The notes: a model not told the origin generated them from the letters alone. A DNA stretch of 40,083 bases from Clostridiaceae bacterium (GCA_012840395.1 DULL01000105.1:1-40083), one strand, 5' to 3'. Positions 9,205 to 18,723 are shown, counted from the first letter of the stretch. Numbers and translations are program-made.

Positions 9205-10557
9205 CTACTGCTTTCTCCTGAATTTCGCAATAAAAAAACCATCTGTTTTATGTACATTGGGATATAGTTGTATATATCCTTCCTTGTATCCGTATCTGTC
9301 CAGATTTTCTGGAAGCATGCCAGAAAAATCTTCCAGTTGAAAATCCTCCCTCTGCTTCATAAAATTTTCCACTACTTTATTATTTTCCTCGGGAGATATT
9401 GTACAAGTACTATATACAATTATGCCACCGGGTTTCACATAATGGGAGGATGCATTTAGTATCTTAAGCTGCAATTCTGAAATACCTTTAATATCTTTCC
9501 CAATTTTAGAGTACTTAATATCAGGCTTTCTTCTAATTATTCCCAAACCTGTACAAGGAACATCTACCAAAACTTTGTCTGCCTTTTTTATATATTTTTC
9601 ATCAATATTGACAGCATCCCAAATCTCAGTTTTAATACTATTTAATCCTAATCTCAAAGCAGCTTCTTTTATCAGTTCCAGTTTATGTTCATATATATCC
9701 CTGGCCAGAACCGTTCCACTATCCTTCATTATTTCTGCTATATGAGTGGTTTTTCCGCCGGGTGCGCTGCATACGTCTATAATAAATTCCCCTGGTTTGG
9801 GATCCAGTATTTCTCCAACAAGAATAGAACTTTCACTCTGAACCTGGAACAAGCCTTTTTTAAAAGGCTCAAGTTTGGAAATGGATGATGGACCTATCAG
9901 AGATAAAGCCTGTTTTGCATATCTTCCCGGTTGGACTTCCAGTCCGTTGGCTTTTAATTCATTAATCAGGTCTTCTTTTGTAGTCTTTAAAGTATTTACT
10001 CTAATAGTAAAATCAGCAATTTGATTGTTAGCCTTTAACAGAGCCTCGGTAAAATCTAGCCCATAATATTCCAGCCACATTTTTACCAGCCACTCCGGAT
10101 GAGAATACTTAACTTCCAGATACTTCACGGGATCCTTGTCCTTCTCAGGATACTTGATTTTATCTTTTTCCCTTTCAATATTTCTTAAAACACCGTTTAC
10201 ATACCTGACTGAACCAGGGTGCCCATACTTTTTTGCCAGAGTAACACTTTCACTACAGGCTGCAGACGCAGGCACCCTGTCCATATAAAGCAACTGGTAC
10301 ACACCAAGTCTTAATATGTTTAATATCCAATGGGATAGTTTTTTCGATTTAATATTTGAAAATTGTTCAATGATCCAATCTATGGTCAACTGCCATTTTA
10401 TAGTCCCATAAACAAGTTCTGTAATAAAAGCATGGTCTATTTCCCTCAGTCCCTTTCTGCTTAAGTGCTTGTTAAGGGAAATATTTGAATATGCTTCCTT
10501 TTCATTTATCTCATCAAGAATCTTTAACGCAGTTTCTCTAGGTATATCTACTGACAT
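9205..10557 (-). CDS. rsmB: RsmB, 16S rRNA (C967-C5)-methyltransferase
   Basis: SAM-dependent m5C methyltransferase (Sun/Fmu family). An N-terminal NusB-like RNA-binding domain (about 5-130) is followed by the Rossmann methyltransferase domain (about 160-448). Key motifs are DVCSAPGGKTTHIAE (SAM site), the DVPCTGLGIIRRKPDIKY motif with the PC cysteine, and YSTCTISPEEN with the catalytic TC cysteine. Length is 450 aa, as expected. It lies 48 bp downstream of the zinc peptidase gene and 3 bp upstream of rlmN; fmt-rsmB-rlmN-stp-prkC order is common in Firmicutes. Confidence 0.94.
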   Translation of the reverse strand: MSVDIPRETALKILDEINEKEAYSNISLNKHLSRKGLREIDHAFITELVYGTIKWQLTIDWIIEQFSNIKSKKLSHWILNILRLGVYQLLYMDRVPASAACSESVTLAKKYGHPGSVRYVNGVLRNIEREKDKIKYPEKDKDPVKYLEVKYSHPEWLVKMWLEYYGLDFTEALLKANNQIADFTIRVNTLKTTKEDLINELKANGLEVQPGRYAKQALSLIGPSSISKLEPFKKGLFQVQSESSILVGEILDPKPGEFIIDVCSAPGGKTTHIAEIMKDSGTVLARDIYEHKLELIKEAALRLGLNSIKTEIWDAVNIDEKYIKKADKVLVDVPCTGLGIIRRKPDIKYSKIGKDIKGISELQLKILNASSHYVKPGGIIVYSTCTISPEENNKVVENFMKQREDFQLEDFSGMLPENLDRYGYKEGYIQLYPNVHKTDGFFIAKFRRKQ

Positions 10558-10605
10558 TATTACCTCTTTCTCAATTTCTTTTTTACTTATATTAATACCA
10601 ATTTC

Positions 10606-11307
10606 TTAATCTCTTCTTCTTCTGCCTCCTGAAAGCAATACCAATCTTGCCAGGTTTGCTATTGCAACTGCAGCCGATGCCACATATGTCATGGCAGCCG
10701 CCCTTAGCACATTGCGGGCCGGATTTATCTCTTCCATTGTAAGCAAGCCGGATTCCTCCAAAATTCTAATAGCCCTTGAACTTGCATTAAACTCTACAGG
10801 CAGAGTAATTATATAAAATAATACTGCCATTGCAAATAAAATCAAACCTATCTGAACAAGAATATCGGCTCCCAAAAAAAGTCCAAAAATTGCCAGATAT
10901 GGTCCTATAGATGAACCAATACCTGCTACAGGAACAAGGTTAGTCCTCAAAGCCAAAGGTCCGTAACTTTCAGCATGTTGTAAAGCATGCCCTGTTTCAT
11001 GCGCAGCCACTCCTATGGCAGAAACCGATGTACTTGAGTAAACCGGTCCTGAAAGCCGTACAACCTTTGTCCGTGGATCATAATGATCTGTAAGGCTGCC
11101 TGCAACTCTTTCTACCTGCACATCCCCCAGCCCGTTTCTATCAAGAATATACCTAGCTATATCAGCACCTGTAAAACCTCTTCTGTTGAGTACTTTACTG
11201 AACTGATTAAAAGTACTCTTTACTTTAAATTGGGCATAGAGAGAAAATATAAAAGCAGGTATCACCAAAATGAAATATGGATCATAACCATAAAAATACA
11301 TAGTCAC
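10606..11307 (-). CDS. Membrane zinc metallopeptidase (YugP family, Zn_peptidase_2)
   Basis: A 233-aa integral membrane protein with an N-terminal membrane helix (about 8-27), the zinc-binding HETGH motif at 103-107, and two to three C-terminal helices (about 120-165 and 195-225). HExxH with flanking AIGVAAHETGHALQHAE matches the YugP/PF04298 family. Its substrate is not known to me. The gene sits between fmt and rsmB, a frequent position in clostridia and bacilli, which suggests a housekeeping role. An AGGAGGTTGTGACT ribosome binding stretch precedes the ATG. Confidence 0.88.
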   Translation of the reverse strand: MTMYFYGYDPYFILVIPAFIFSLYAQFKVKSTFNQFSKVLNRRGFTGADIARYILDRNGLGDVQVERVAGSLTDHYDPRTKVVRLSGPVYSSTSVSAIGVAAHETGHALQHAESYGPLALRTNLVPVAGIGSSIGPYLAIFGLFLGADILVQIGLILFAMAVLFYIITLPVEFNASSRAIRILEESGLLTMEEINPARNVLRAAAMTYVASAAVAIANLARLVLLSGGRRRRD

Positions 11308-11383
11308 AACCTCCTATCCGATTTATTGTCGATAAGCTCCTTGCAGTATTCAACCATCATTTCTTACATCTGTTTCTCTAAAA

Positions 11384-12331
11384 CTACATCTGTTGTCCTA
11401 AAATCTCGCCTTCAACTATTCTATTACCGCAAATATATTCACCTATACTCATGGTTCTGCAGGAATCAAACTGAACTTCATCAACCCTTATTACGCCCGA
11501 ACCTGTAGAAATAATCAAACCTTCCCTGTTTACACGGCAAATTGTTCCGGGTTTTTCTTTCATCTCTGGTTCACCGTCTATTAAAGTGGTTTTCCATATG
11601 CGCATACGTTCGCCGTTATAAAAGGTATAGGCTCCAGGCCAGGGATTAAGTCCTCTCACAAGATTATGTATTTCTCCAGAACTTAAATTCCAATTTATTT
11701 GGCCTATTTCTTTTTTAATCATTGGAGCGTATGTTGCTTCATCATGATTTTGCGGCGTTGGTTTTAATATCCCTGCTCTTAGCATTTCAATGGTTTCTCT
11801 GAGGACATCTGCTCCCAGTAAGGCCAACTTGTCGTGAAGCTCCCCTGCGGTCATATCATCAGTTATCTCCACGGGAGATTTCAGTAATATATCTCCAGTA
11901 TCCATACCAATATTTGTAAGCATTGTGGTTATACCGGTAACTTTTTCTCCATTAATTATGGCCCACTGAATGGGAGCTGCTCCTCTGTATTTGGGAAGTA
12001 ATGAAGCATGTACATTAACACAGCCTAATTTTGGAATATCAAGTATTTCCTTTGGAAGAATCTTCCCATATGCAACAGTAACCAGCATATCTGGCTCCAT
12101 GCTTCTAAGCTGGTTTATAAAATCTTCTGTTTTCACTTTTTCAGGTTGTAAAACTTTTATGCCAAATTCCTGGGCACAAAGCTTCACAGGAGGTGATGCA
12201 AGTTTTTTCCCTCTTCCTTTTGGTTTATCCGGCTGTGTAACAACCGCTTCGATCTGATAACCTTCCCTAATCAGCATTCTTAAGCATGGAACTGCAAAAT
12301 CAGGAGTTCCCATAAATACGATTTTCAACAA
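11384..12331 (-). CDS. fmt: Methionyl-tRNA formyltransferase
   Basis: Formylates initiator Met-tRNA using 10-formyl-THF. The 315-aa protein has the N-terminal formyltransferase fold starting KIVFMGTPDFA. The catalytic triad Asn106, His108 and Asp144 sits at the family numbering, in VNVHASLLPKYRGAAPIQWAI and GMDTGDILL. The C-terminal OB-like domain covers about 205-310. It starts 3 bp after def, giving the classic def-fmt pair. Confidence 0.96.
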   Translation of the reverse strand: MLKIVFMGTPDFAVPCLRMLIREGYQIEAVVTQPDKPKGRGKKLASPPVKLCAQEFGIKVLQPEKVKTEDFINQLRSMEPDMLVTVAYGKILPKEILDIPKLGCVNVHASLLPKYRGAAPIQWAIINGEKVTGITTMLTNIGMDTGDILLKSPVEITDDMTAGELHDKLALLGADVLRETIEMLRAGILKPTPQNHDEATYAPMIKKEIGQINWNLSSGEIHNLVRGLNPWPGAYTFYNGERMRIWKTTLIDGEPEMKEKPGTICRVNREGLIISTGSGVIRVDEVQFDSCRTMSIGEYICGNRIVEGEILGQQM

Positions 12332-12334
12332 ATG

Positions 12335-12808
12335 TCACTCCTCCGGTTCTTGTTCTTCTGTATCAAGAAATCTTATCACTTTATCCTTAAACAGTATTCC
12401 GTCCAGGTGGTCTATCTCATGACACAATGCCCTTGCCAGTAAACCTTCCCCTTTAACAGTTATTTTTTCTCCTTTCGGGTTCAATGCTTCTACAACCACC
12501 GACTGAGGACGTTTTACTTCTCCATATATACCCGGGATACTAAGGCATCCTTCTGCATCCACCACTTCACCCTCCTGGCTTATTATTACAGGATTGATGA
12601 GTTCCAGCAAGCCCTCTCCTACATCTATTACAACTGCACGTTTAAGTATGCCAACCTGGGGCGCTGCAAGACCCACTCCATCATTTTCATACATGGTATC
12701 TGCCATGTCTTTAAGGAGAGTTAAAATTTTATCATTTATCACATCAATCTCTTTACAGCGTTTTCTAAGTACTTCCTCGCCATCTTTTCTAATATTTCTT
12801 ATTGCCAT
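12335..12808 (-). CDS. def: Peptide deformylase
   Basis: Removes the N-formyl group from nascent proteins. The 157-aa protein has all three family motifs: [10 protein letters not shown] (44-53), EGCLS (86-90, metal ligand Cys88) and HEIDHLDG (130-137, ligands His130 and His134, catalytic Glu131). It lies 70 bp downstream of priA and is coupled to fmt. Confidence 0.96.
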   Translation of the reverse strand: MAIRNIRKDGEEVLRKRCKEIDVINDKILTLLKDMADTMYENDGVGLAAPQVGILKRAVVIDVGEGLLELINPVIISQEGEVVDAEGCLSIPGIYGEVKRPQSVVVEALNPKGEKITVKGEGLLARALCHEIDHLDGILFKDKVIRFLDTEEQEPEE

Positions 12809-12878
12809 ATAATCCTCCAGACATTATATAATGAGCGCTTTGTATATATAATAAACCGCTTCTGAAACCTCAGCTAAA

Positions 12879-15179
12879 TTATAGCATATTGAACGGATTA
12901 ATATCTATACCCAACTCAACCGGCCTTCTGCCCGTTTTACTGCAATATTTATCTGATATACAAGTTAAGGCCTTAATCAATTTCTCCATATCCTCACACT
13001 TTATTATAATTCTCCATCTGTATTTATTCATTATTTTTTTAATGGGAGCCGGGACCGGCCCTAATATTTCTGTTATATTTCCCTCAGATGTTTCTGAGCT
13101 GCAAAACTCTTTCAATAAGTCCTTTTTCACCTGACTGGCTGTTTCAGATACCTGTTTCTCATTTGCTCCGCTTAAAATTATTGAAGCAATATTTGTAAAA
13201 GGCGGATAATTAAGCTTTTTCCTGATCATTATCTCCTGCTTGAAAAAAGTTTCAAAATCATGCCTTAATGCAGCCTGAATACTGAAGTCTTCAGTATTAT
13301 ATGCTTGAATTATCACTCTTCCCGGCAAGTCTCCTCTTCCTGCCCTTCCCGCAACCTGAGTTATTAACTGAAAGGTTCTCTCCGAAGCCCTGTAATCTCC
13401 CAGGTTTAAGAGGCTGTCAGCGGCAAGAACTCCCACCAAGGTAACATTATGAAAATCATGACCCTTTGCAATCATCTGCGTGCCAACCATAACATTTATA
13501 TTATTCTCACAAAAATCTCTTAATATTTTCTCGTGAGAGTTTTTGCAGGTAGTCGTGTCTATATCCATACGGATTACCGAGCATCCCGGAAACTGTTTTT
13601 TTACTTCCTCCTCAACTTTCTGGGTACCTGCTCCAAAATGCCTGATATGAGTACTTTTGCACTTGGGACAAATTTTCGGAGGCCTTATAGTGTAACCGCA
13701 GTAATGGCAAATTAGTCTGTCTTCATAAGCGTGGTAGGTCATATTAATGCTGCAGCCTACACATTTAACCACATAACCGCAGTTCCTGCACAATACAAAG
13801 GAAGAATGGCCTCTTCTGTTTAGAAACAGCATAGTCTGCTGTCCCAATTTAATGTTATTTTTAATCTCATCCTGAAGTTTTCTGCTAAAAACAGACCTGT
13901 TTCCCTCTTCAAGCTCCTTCCTCATATCAACAATTTCTACTTCAGGCATAACCATATTATTTGTCCTGCTCTTTAACTCAAGGAGCCCAATAAGCCCTTT
14001 CTTTGCCTTGAAATAGGTTTCACAGGAAGGTGTGGCTGAACCATAAAGCAGCATGGCACCTTTTTCATAGCATCTTTTGCGGGCAATTTCCGCCGCATGA
14101 TATTTCGGTGTAGTTTCTGATTTATATGTACCTTCATGCTCCTCATCAATAATTATAATACCCAGGTTCTTTAATGGAGCAAATACTGCGGATCTTGCAC
14201 CTACTACCACTTTTATATGTCCATCTTTCACAAGACTCCATTGATCATACCTTTCTCCCTGGGACAGCCTGCTGTGCAAAACCGCCACTTCATTCCCGAA
14301 CCTTTCTCTGAACCTTTCAACCATCTGTGGTGTCAGAGAAATCTCAGGAACCAGCACAATAGCTTCCTTCCCCATATCAATAGCATGGTGGATCAACTGC
14401 AGGTAAACTTCAGTCTTACCACTTCCGGTTACACCATGTATCAGGCATTCATAATATCTGTTTTCTTCAAGTTTTTTCTTAAGAAAGTCCAGAGCCTTAG
14501 CTTGTTCCGGAGTAGGTACCAATGGCTGGGTCTGACGAATTTTTCTGCTTTTTAAAGGATTCCTGGTAATCCTAACTTCCTTATAATTTACTAAACCGTA
14601 CTTTTTTAATGTATCCAATACAGAAGAAGATACTCCTGCGAATTTTGTAACATCACATACAGGAATAAACTCATTATCCATGAGCATCTCAAGGACTCTT
14701 ATGTGCTGGATCTTTTTTAACTTGTTGTCCTGGATCATTCGCTCGGCTTCTTCACGGGTTACTGCAAGATAAGCTGCCTTTAAAGTTTTTTCTTTCGCAC
14801 CTTTTCCCGCCGGATACATGCATTTTATAGCGTCACCAAAGGTACAAATATACCTCTCCCTCATCCAGGCTGCAAGTTTCAGCATATCTCTGTCCACTAC
14901 AGGTTTTTCGTCTACAGGCCTTAATATATCTTTTAGCTGGCTCACATCAATAGTAGTGGCATATTCATTATATGAATTTCTTTCATCACATGAGCTATTG
15001 TTGAAGGGAAAAACATCTATAACATAGGCTTCTCTTGGCCTGTTGCCTGCTCCGAAAGGAACCATAACCCTTATACCAGGTTTTATTTTCCCGGTTAAAT
15101 CCATAGGAATTAAATAATAATATTCTTTGTCGAAGGCTCTTGTTGCATTATTTAATACAACAGAAGCAATCATATACAT
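12879..15179 (-). CDS. priA: PriA, primosomal replication-restart helicase
   Basis: 3'-5' superfamily 2 helicase that reloads the replisome at stalled forks. The 766-aa protein has an N-terminal DNA-binding domain (about 1-105), Walker A GVTGSGKT at 249-256, a DEEH box near 345, eight zinc-binding cysteines in paired CxxC modules (about 460-505) and helicase motifs through to DRAGRAGR-type sequence (QVAGRAGRGDLPG). The start is either Met1 or Met3; upstream there is only a weak AAGG, and the gene begins 5 bp after the polyprenyl synthase stop, so translational coupling is likely. Confidence 0.95.
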   Translation of the reverse strand: MYMIASVVLNNATRAFDKEYYYLIPMDLTGKIKPGIRVMVPFGAGNRPREAYVIDVFPFNNSSCDERNSYNEYATTIDVSQLKDILRPVDEKPVVDRDMLKLAAWMRERYICTFGDAIKCMYPAGKGAKEKTLKAAYLAVTREEAERMIQDNKLKKIQHIRVLEMLMDNEFIPVCDVTKFAGVSSSVLDTLKKYGLVNYKEVRITRNPLKSRKIRQTQPLVPTPEQAKALDFLKKKLEENRYYECLIHGVTGSGKTEVYLQLIHHAIDMGKEAIVLVPEISLTPQMVERFRERFGNEVAVLHSRLSQGERYDQWSLVKDGHIKVVVGARSAVFAPLKNLGIIIIDEEHEGTYKSETTPKYHAAEIARKRCYEKGAMLLYGSATPSCETYFKAKKGLIGLLELKSRTNNMVMPEVEIVDMRKELEEGNRSVFSRKLQDEIKNNIKLGQQTMLFLNRRGHSSFVLCRNCGYVVKCVGCSINMTYHAYEDRLICHYCGYTIRPPKICPKCKSTHIRHFGAGTQKVEEEVKKQFPGCSVIRMDIDTTTCKNSHEKILRDFCENNINVMVGTQMIAKGHDFHNVTLVGVLAADSLLNLGDYRASERTFQLITQVAGRAGRGDLPGRVIIQAYNTEDFSIQAALRHDFETFFKQEIMIRKKLNYPPFTNIASIILSGANEKQVSETASQVKKDLLKEFCSSETSEGNITEILGPVPAPIKKIMNKYRWRIIIKCEDMEKLIKALTCISDKYCSKTGRRPVELGIDINPFNML

Positions 15180-15184
15180 GTTGC

Positions 15185-16159
15185 CTATTCATCCTTTATA
15201 TAATTATTGTCCAGTTGTTTTATTAATTCCTCAAGTATGCTTCTGGCTTCAATATCAGGTAATTTACTGAGAAGACCCAGTCCTCTGTCAACATATTTTC
15301 TAAGCAGTTTCCATGAAGCATTTTCCGCGCCGCAATCTCTTATATACTCAGCTAATTCCAGAACCTCATTCTGGGTTATATTATTGTCGCTTTCCAATAA
15401 CTTCAAGAGTTTTTTATTGAATGTGATGTCTTTAAGAGCATATATTATAGGAATTGTTATGATACCTTTTGAAATGTCGCTGCCTACAGGTTTGCCTGAC
15501 TTCTTTTCATTGGAAAAAAAATCATTTATATCATCTCTTATTTGAAAAGCTATGCCGTAGCTCATGCCAAACTTGGCAAGTATTCTTGTTATTTCATCAG
15601 AACACCCGGAAATATATGCGCCCATGGCGCAAGCAGCAGCAAAAAGTATGGCAGTTTTACGGCCAATTCTTTTTATATATGACAATATGGAAATGTCTAC
15701 ATTAAACCTGTCCTGAAATTGGTCAACCTCTCCCTCACATATATTTTTTACAGCCCTTGCGGCTATCTCCAGCTTGTCCCCCGGAATACTCTTTGAAAGC
15801 ATTAGAACTGCCTTGGTAAGCAAAAAGTCTCCGGTATACACGGCCATATCCATTCCATATTTTTCTGATACAGTTACCTTTCCCCGTCTTAACTGTGCCC
15901 TGTCAATTATATCATCATGGATAAGAGTAGCGGTATGCAATATTTCTAAGGCTCCGGCTGCAGGTATTGTTTTTTCACTGTCGTAATTACCAAATTTAGA
16001 TGCTAAAATAAGGATGGCAGGTCTCAGCCGTTTTCCCCCTGAAAGTATGACATCGCTGGTAATATGTGATAGCAGCTTGTTTCTGGAAGTAATACTGTTT
16101 TTTATACATTCTTCAACTTTAAACAATTCGCTCTCAATTTCAGGATACTTATGCCACAA
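15185..16159 (-). CDS. Polyprenyl diphosphate synthase (HepT/DmkB-type)
   Basis: Trans-prenyl chain elongation enzyme that makes the isoprenoid tail of menaquinone-type quinones. Signatures: GGKRLRP (41-47), first aspartate-rich motif DDIID (82-86), second motif DDIND (209-213). Length 324 aa. It starts with TTG (16159-16157), with GGAGGAG 8 bases upstream. Its position next to the Gx-type, NusG-II, ApbE and FMN-lipoprotein genes suggests it is the EET-dedicated synthase (DmkB in the Listeria scheme) rather than, or as well as, a general one. That assignment is inference from context; the enzyme family is clear. Confidence 0.9.
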   Translation of the reverse strand: MWHKYPEIESELFKVEECIKNSITSRNKLLSHITSDVILSGGKRLRPAILILASKFGNYDSEKTIPAAGALEILHTATLIHDDIIDRAQLRRGKVTVSEKYGMDMAVYTGDFLLTKAVLMLSKSIPGDKLEIAARAVKNICEGEVDQFQDRFNVDISILSYIKRIGRKTAILFAAACAMGAYISGCSDEITRILAKFGMSYGIAFQIRDDINDFFSNEKKSGKPVGSDISKGIITIPIIYALKDITFNKKLLKLLESDNNITQNEVLELAEYIRDCGAENASWKLLRKYVDRGLGLLSKLPDIEARSILEELIKQLDNNYIKDE

Positions 16160-16212
16160 GTTGCATACTCCTCCAATTCAATAAAGATCCCTTTTACAAA
16201 AATTCTTGTTTC

Positions 16213-16722
16213 TCAATTAAAAATCCTTGTTTTTTCAAGTGATGTTACCAACAGTTTTGAACAAATCCCAACAATACACCCCATAATAATACCAGAAATA
16301 AGTAGTACAGGTAAATAAGACATAACTGAAAACTCTTTCATTACTATGGATGCCATAAGCAACTGCCCTATATTATGCATTATTGATCCTGCAATACTTA
16401 TACCTAATAAACTAAATATATTATACATTTTTCTGTATAGGAAAGCCATTGTTAAAGTACTTAACAATCCTCCTGCAATACTGAAGAAAAATATCATAAG
16501 CCCTCCTCCAAAAATAGAAGAAAGCGCAACTCTGATACAAACTACAATTATAGCCTCTTTAACTCCAAAAAAAATAATAGTCAGTATCGTTACTATATTC
16601 GCTAATCCCAATTTTACCCCCGGTATAGCAACAGGAACAGGTATCCAGGACTCAACTATAGAGAGTATCAGTGCCATAGAAACCATTAGTGCCAGCAAAG
16701 GCAGTTTTCTTGTATAATTCAA
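16213..16722 (-). CDS. eetB: Gx transporter family membrane protein (EetB-like / heptaprenyl diphosphate synthase component I family)
   Basis: A 169-aa very hydrophobic protein with five to six predicted helices and the family motifs GVKLGLANIVTILTI (about 35-49), GGGLMIFFFSIAGG and GSIMHNIGQLLMA. The name heptaprenyl diphosphate synthase component I is historical; the fold resembles ECF S-components. In the Listeria EET locus the equivalent (EetB) is required for electron transfer downstream of Ndh2, its exact role being unresolved. TTG start at 16722 with GGAGG 12 bases upstream, overlapping the end of the preceding gene. Gene symbol assigned by context and family. Confidence 0.75.
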   Translation of the reverse strand: MNYTRKLPLLALMVSMALILSIVESWIPVPVAIPGVKLGLANIVTILTIIFFGVKEAIIVVCIRVALSSIFGGGLMIFFFSIAGGLLSTLTMAFLYRKMYNIFSLLGISIAGSIMHNIGQLLMASIVMKEFSVMSYLPVLLISGIIMGCIVGICSKLLVTSLEKTRIFN

Positions 16723-16724
16723 AG

Positions 16725-17102
16725 TTAATAAGTACCTCCATCAATTTCTTGTTTAATCCCCTCAATTTTGATCATTGTCCGGTTAGGCAGACAAACCGCC
16801 ACATCCCCGTTACTTGTTAACCATCCAGTATTTACGCATATTTGATCAGGGCAGTTGGATTTTTCAAATCTAATACGTCCTTTTTCAACTAATATTACCA
16901 CATCATAATTCCCAGAAACATTTATTCTCTCAGGTTGGTCTACCTGGTCAAGAACAACTGTTTCTATAGTTTCATCTTCATGTTTAATAATGGCAGTTTT
17001 CATGGAATTCCCATTTTTACTGTCCAATATGTTAAACAATGAAAAGCCTGTAGCTGCAAACAATATGACTATCAATAATATTATATCACCTTTTTTCAAC
17101 AT
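16725..17102 (-). CDS. eetA: NusG domain II membrane-anchored protein (EetA-like)
   Basis: 125 aa when started at 17102 (MLKKGDIILL), where AGGG lies 9 bases upstream; a longer reading to 17123 is possible. One N-terminal membrane helix (about 5-26) is followed by an extracytoplasmic NusG domain II (PF07009 type) with the signature CPDQICVNTGW and CLPNR near the C-terminus. To my knowledge, EetA of the Listeria EET locus belongs to this family. Two cysteines in CPDQIC and one in VCLPN could hold a cofactor or disulfide, which is speculation. It overlaps the end of apbE by 17 bp. Confidence 0.75.
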   Translation of the reverse strand: MLKKGDIILLIVILFAATGFSLFNILDSKNGNSMKTAIIKHEDETIETVVLDQVDQPERINVSGNYDVVILVEKGRIRFEKSNCPDQICVNTGWLTSNGDVAVCLPNRTMIKIEGIKQEIDGGTY

Positions 17103-18156
17103 ATTTATAATCCCTGCTCTCACCAGCCATTGAAAAATAATCTGTCAAACCTGAGGTAACATAGACCTCCTTATTTTCCGTTATAAATACAGCCTCAATT
17201 CCCGGTAAGCTTTCTATAAGTTCCATTCCTTTATCCAGGCCTAAAATAAAAACCGAAGTGGATAGTGCATCAGCATCTATAGATGAATCCGAAACAATTG
17301 TAGCGCTGATTAGACCCGAGTGAGAAGGAGAACCGGTTCTGGGATCAATTATATGATGATACCTTTTACCATCCCTTTCAAAATACCGCTCATAATCTCC
17401 AGAAGTAACTACAGCCTTATCAACAAGGGTCAGTATTGCAACATAAAAACCATTCGGCTTCCTGGGGTCTTGTATCCCTATTCTCCAGGGTGTACCATCG
17501 GGCTTTGTACCAAGGACTACGACATTACCCCCAAGGTTTACGTATGCTGATTCAATCCCGTACTTTTTATATATCTTAATTACTTCATCTCCCGCATATC
17601 CTTTTGCAATAGCTCCGAGGTCAACTATTTGGCCAGGACGTTCTAGTTTTGCCTGAAGATTCTCCCTGTCAATATTAATGTCTTTATAATTTACTAATGT
17701 CAGCAATTCTTCAATTTCATTCTCAGAAGGAATCCTTTCATTAGGAGTATTTATACCCCAGGCCTTGACCAACGGTCCTACGGTAACATCAAAAGCTCCT
17801 CCGCTTAGTTCTGAATAATATAATGCCTTTTCCAAAACAAAAACCGTATCCTGAGTTAATGACACAAATCCTTTGCCAGCCTGGGCATTAAGGTCGTTAA
17901 CCTCACCACCGGGAGAATTAATTGTCATTTTACTTTCAAGTTCCTTTATTCTTTCAGTGGCCTCCTGGGTAGCCTTTTTTGCATTTTTCCCATATATTCT
18001 TTGGGTTATGATTGTATTCATTAAAAAATCACTGGTTTCAAAAGGATCTCCAGATCTATCTTTTTTATCACTGAAGGAATTAAATTTTGCAATACAATAT
18101 ATGCCCAGTGATACCAATATTAATATAGCAAAAATGTAAACTATATTTTTTTTCAA
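17086..18156 (-). CDS. apbE: ApbE-family FAD:protein FMN transferase (FmnB-like)
   Basis: Attaches FMN through a phosphoester to Ser/Thr of target proteins outside the membrane. The 356-aa protein has an N-terminal membrane helix or lipoprotein signal (about 5-24, ending in Cys) and the ApbE motifs GGAFDVTVGPLVKAWG, VDLGAIAKGYAGDEV, NLGGNVVVLG, HHIIDPRTGSPS and DADALSTSVFILG. The probable substrate is the lipoprotein encoded immediately upstream, which carries an SGAT acceptor. Separation from that gene is 109 bp and includes a hairpin; the next gene overlaps its 3' end. Confidence 0.93.
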   Translation of the reverse strand: MKKNIVYIFAILILVSLGIYCIAKFNSFSDKKDRSGDPFETSDFLMNTIITQRIYGKNAKKATQEATERIKELESKMTINSPGGEVNDLNAQAGKGFVSLTQDTVFVLEKALYYSELSGGAFDVTVGPLVKAWGINTPNERIPSENEIEELLTLVNYKDINIDRENLQAKLERPGQIVDLGAIAKGYAGDEVIKIYKKYGIESAYVNLGGNVVVLGTKPDGTPWRIGIQDPRKPNGFYVAILTLVDKAVVTSGDYERYFERDGKRYHHIIDPRTGSPSHSGLISATIVSDSSIDADALSTSVFILGLDKGMELIESLPGIEAVFITENKEVYVTSGLTDYFSMAGESRDYKYVEKR

Positions 18157-18216
18157 CTCGTACCCACCTTCATAATTTTACCACAAAAAAAATAAGTAAA
18201 TATTATTAAATTAATA

Positions 18217-18244
18217 ATGCCCCAGGAAATATACCCCAGGGCAT
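18217..18244 (-). terminator. Hairpin between FMN lipoprotein gene and apbE, possible attenuator
   Basis: ATGCCC (18217-18222) pairs with GGGCAT (18239-18244), with a short internal loop and further GC pairs inside. On the - strand it is followed by an AT-rich stretch with a palindromic TTATTAATTTAATAA and later a run of eight T. This could be a leaky terminator that lets the abundant lipoprotein be made in excess over ApbE and the membrane components. Strength is uncertain because the T tract is not immediate. Confidence 0.45.
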
Positions 18245-18265
18245 AGCGCCATATCAAATATTCTC

Positions 18266-18682
18266 TTATTTCTTGGCTTCTGACAATGCTTCATTTGCCA
18301 ATTGAACAAATGTCTTGTGTGAGTTGGTTGCACCTGAAACTACATCAACTTTTGAAGGATCCTGTGCTTTTACAAGCTTTTCTCCAAAAGTCTTGCTTGC
18401 TGCCAATGCTTTTTGGGCTTTATCATAGTTTTCCTGGTTTTCTATCTTACCGTTATTTGTACCATAGTTTTCGTCTTTTGGACCATTCGGAGTATATTCT
18501 ACGTACTCTGCTTCAGCAATTTTGCCACTCTTTATGACTATCTTGATAGTAGCATAGTTTCCTCTCTCGTCAGGCTCGCTGGTTTTCTCATAAGTACCAT
18601 CCTTGTATTTTGCACCCCCGCATCCTACCATTAATCCAAAAGTCATAACAACAACTAGAATGATTGATAAGATTTTTTTCAT
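18266..18682 (-). CDS. FMN-binding domain lipoprotein, probable extracellular flavin electron carrier (PplA-like)
   Basis: A 138-aa exported lipoprotein. The signal peptide ends in LMVGC with the lipidated Cys21. The mature part is one FMN-binding (PF04205-type) domain with the flavinylation motif SGAT at 116-119; Thr119 is the predicted FMN attachment site. Listeria PplA has two such sites, so this is a shorter, single-flavin version. Ribosome binding site GGGAGGAG (18697-18690) and an excellent sigma-A promoter lie upstream, making it the first gene of the EET-to-housekeeping run. Predicted role: the outermost carrier that passes electrons to extracellular acceptors. Confidence 0.88.
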   Translation of the reverse strand: MKKILSIILVVVMTFGLMVGCGGAKYKDGTYEKTSEPDERGNYATIKIVIKSGKIAEAEYVEYTPNGPKDENYGTNNGKIENQENYDKAQKALAASKTFGEKLVKAQDPSKVDVVSGATNSHKTFVQLANEALSEAKK

Positions 18683-18723
18683 AATTGTACTCCTCCCTGG
18701 AAGATTAGATAATTTTGCACATA

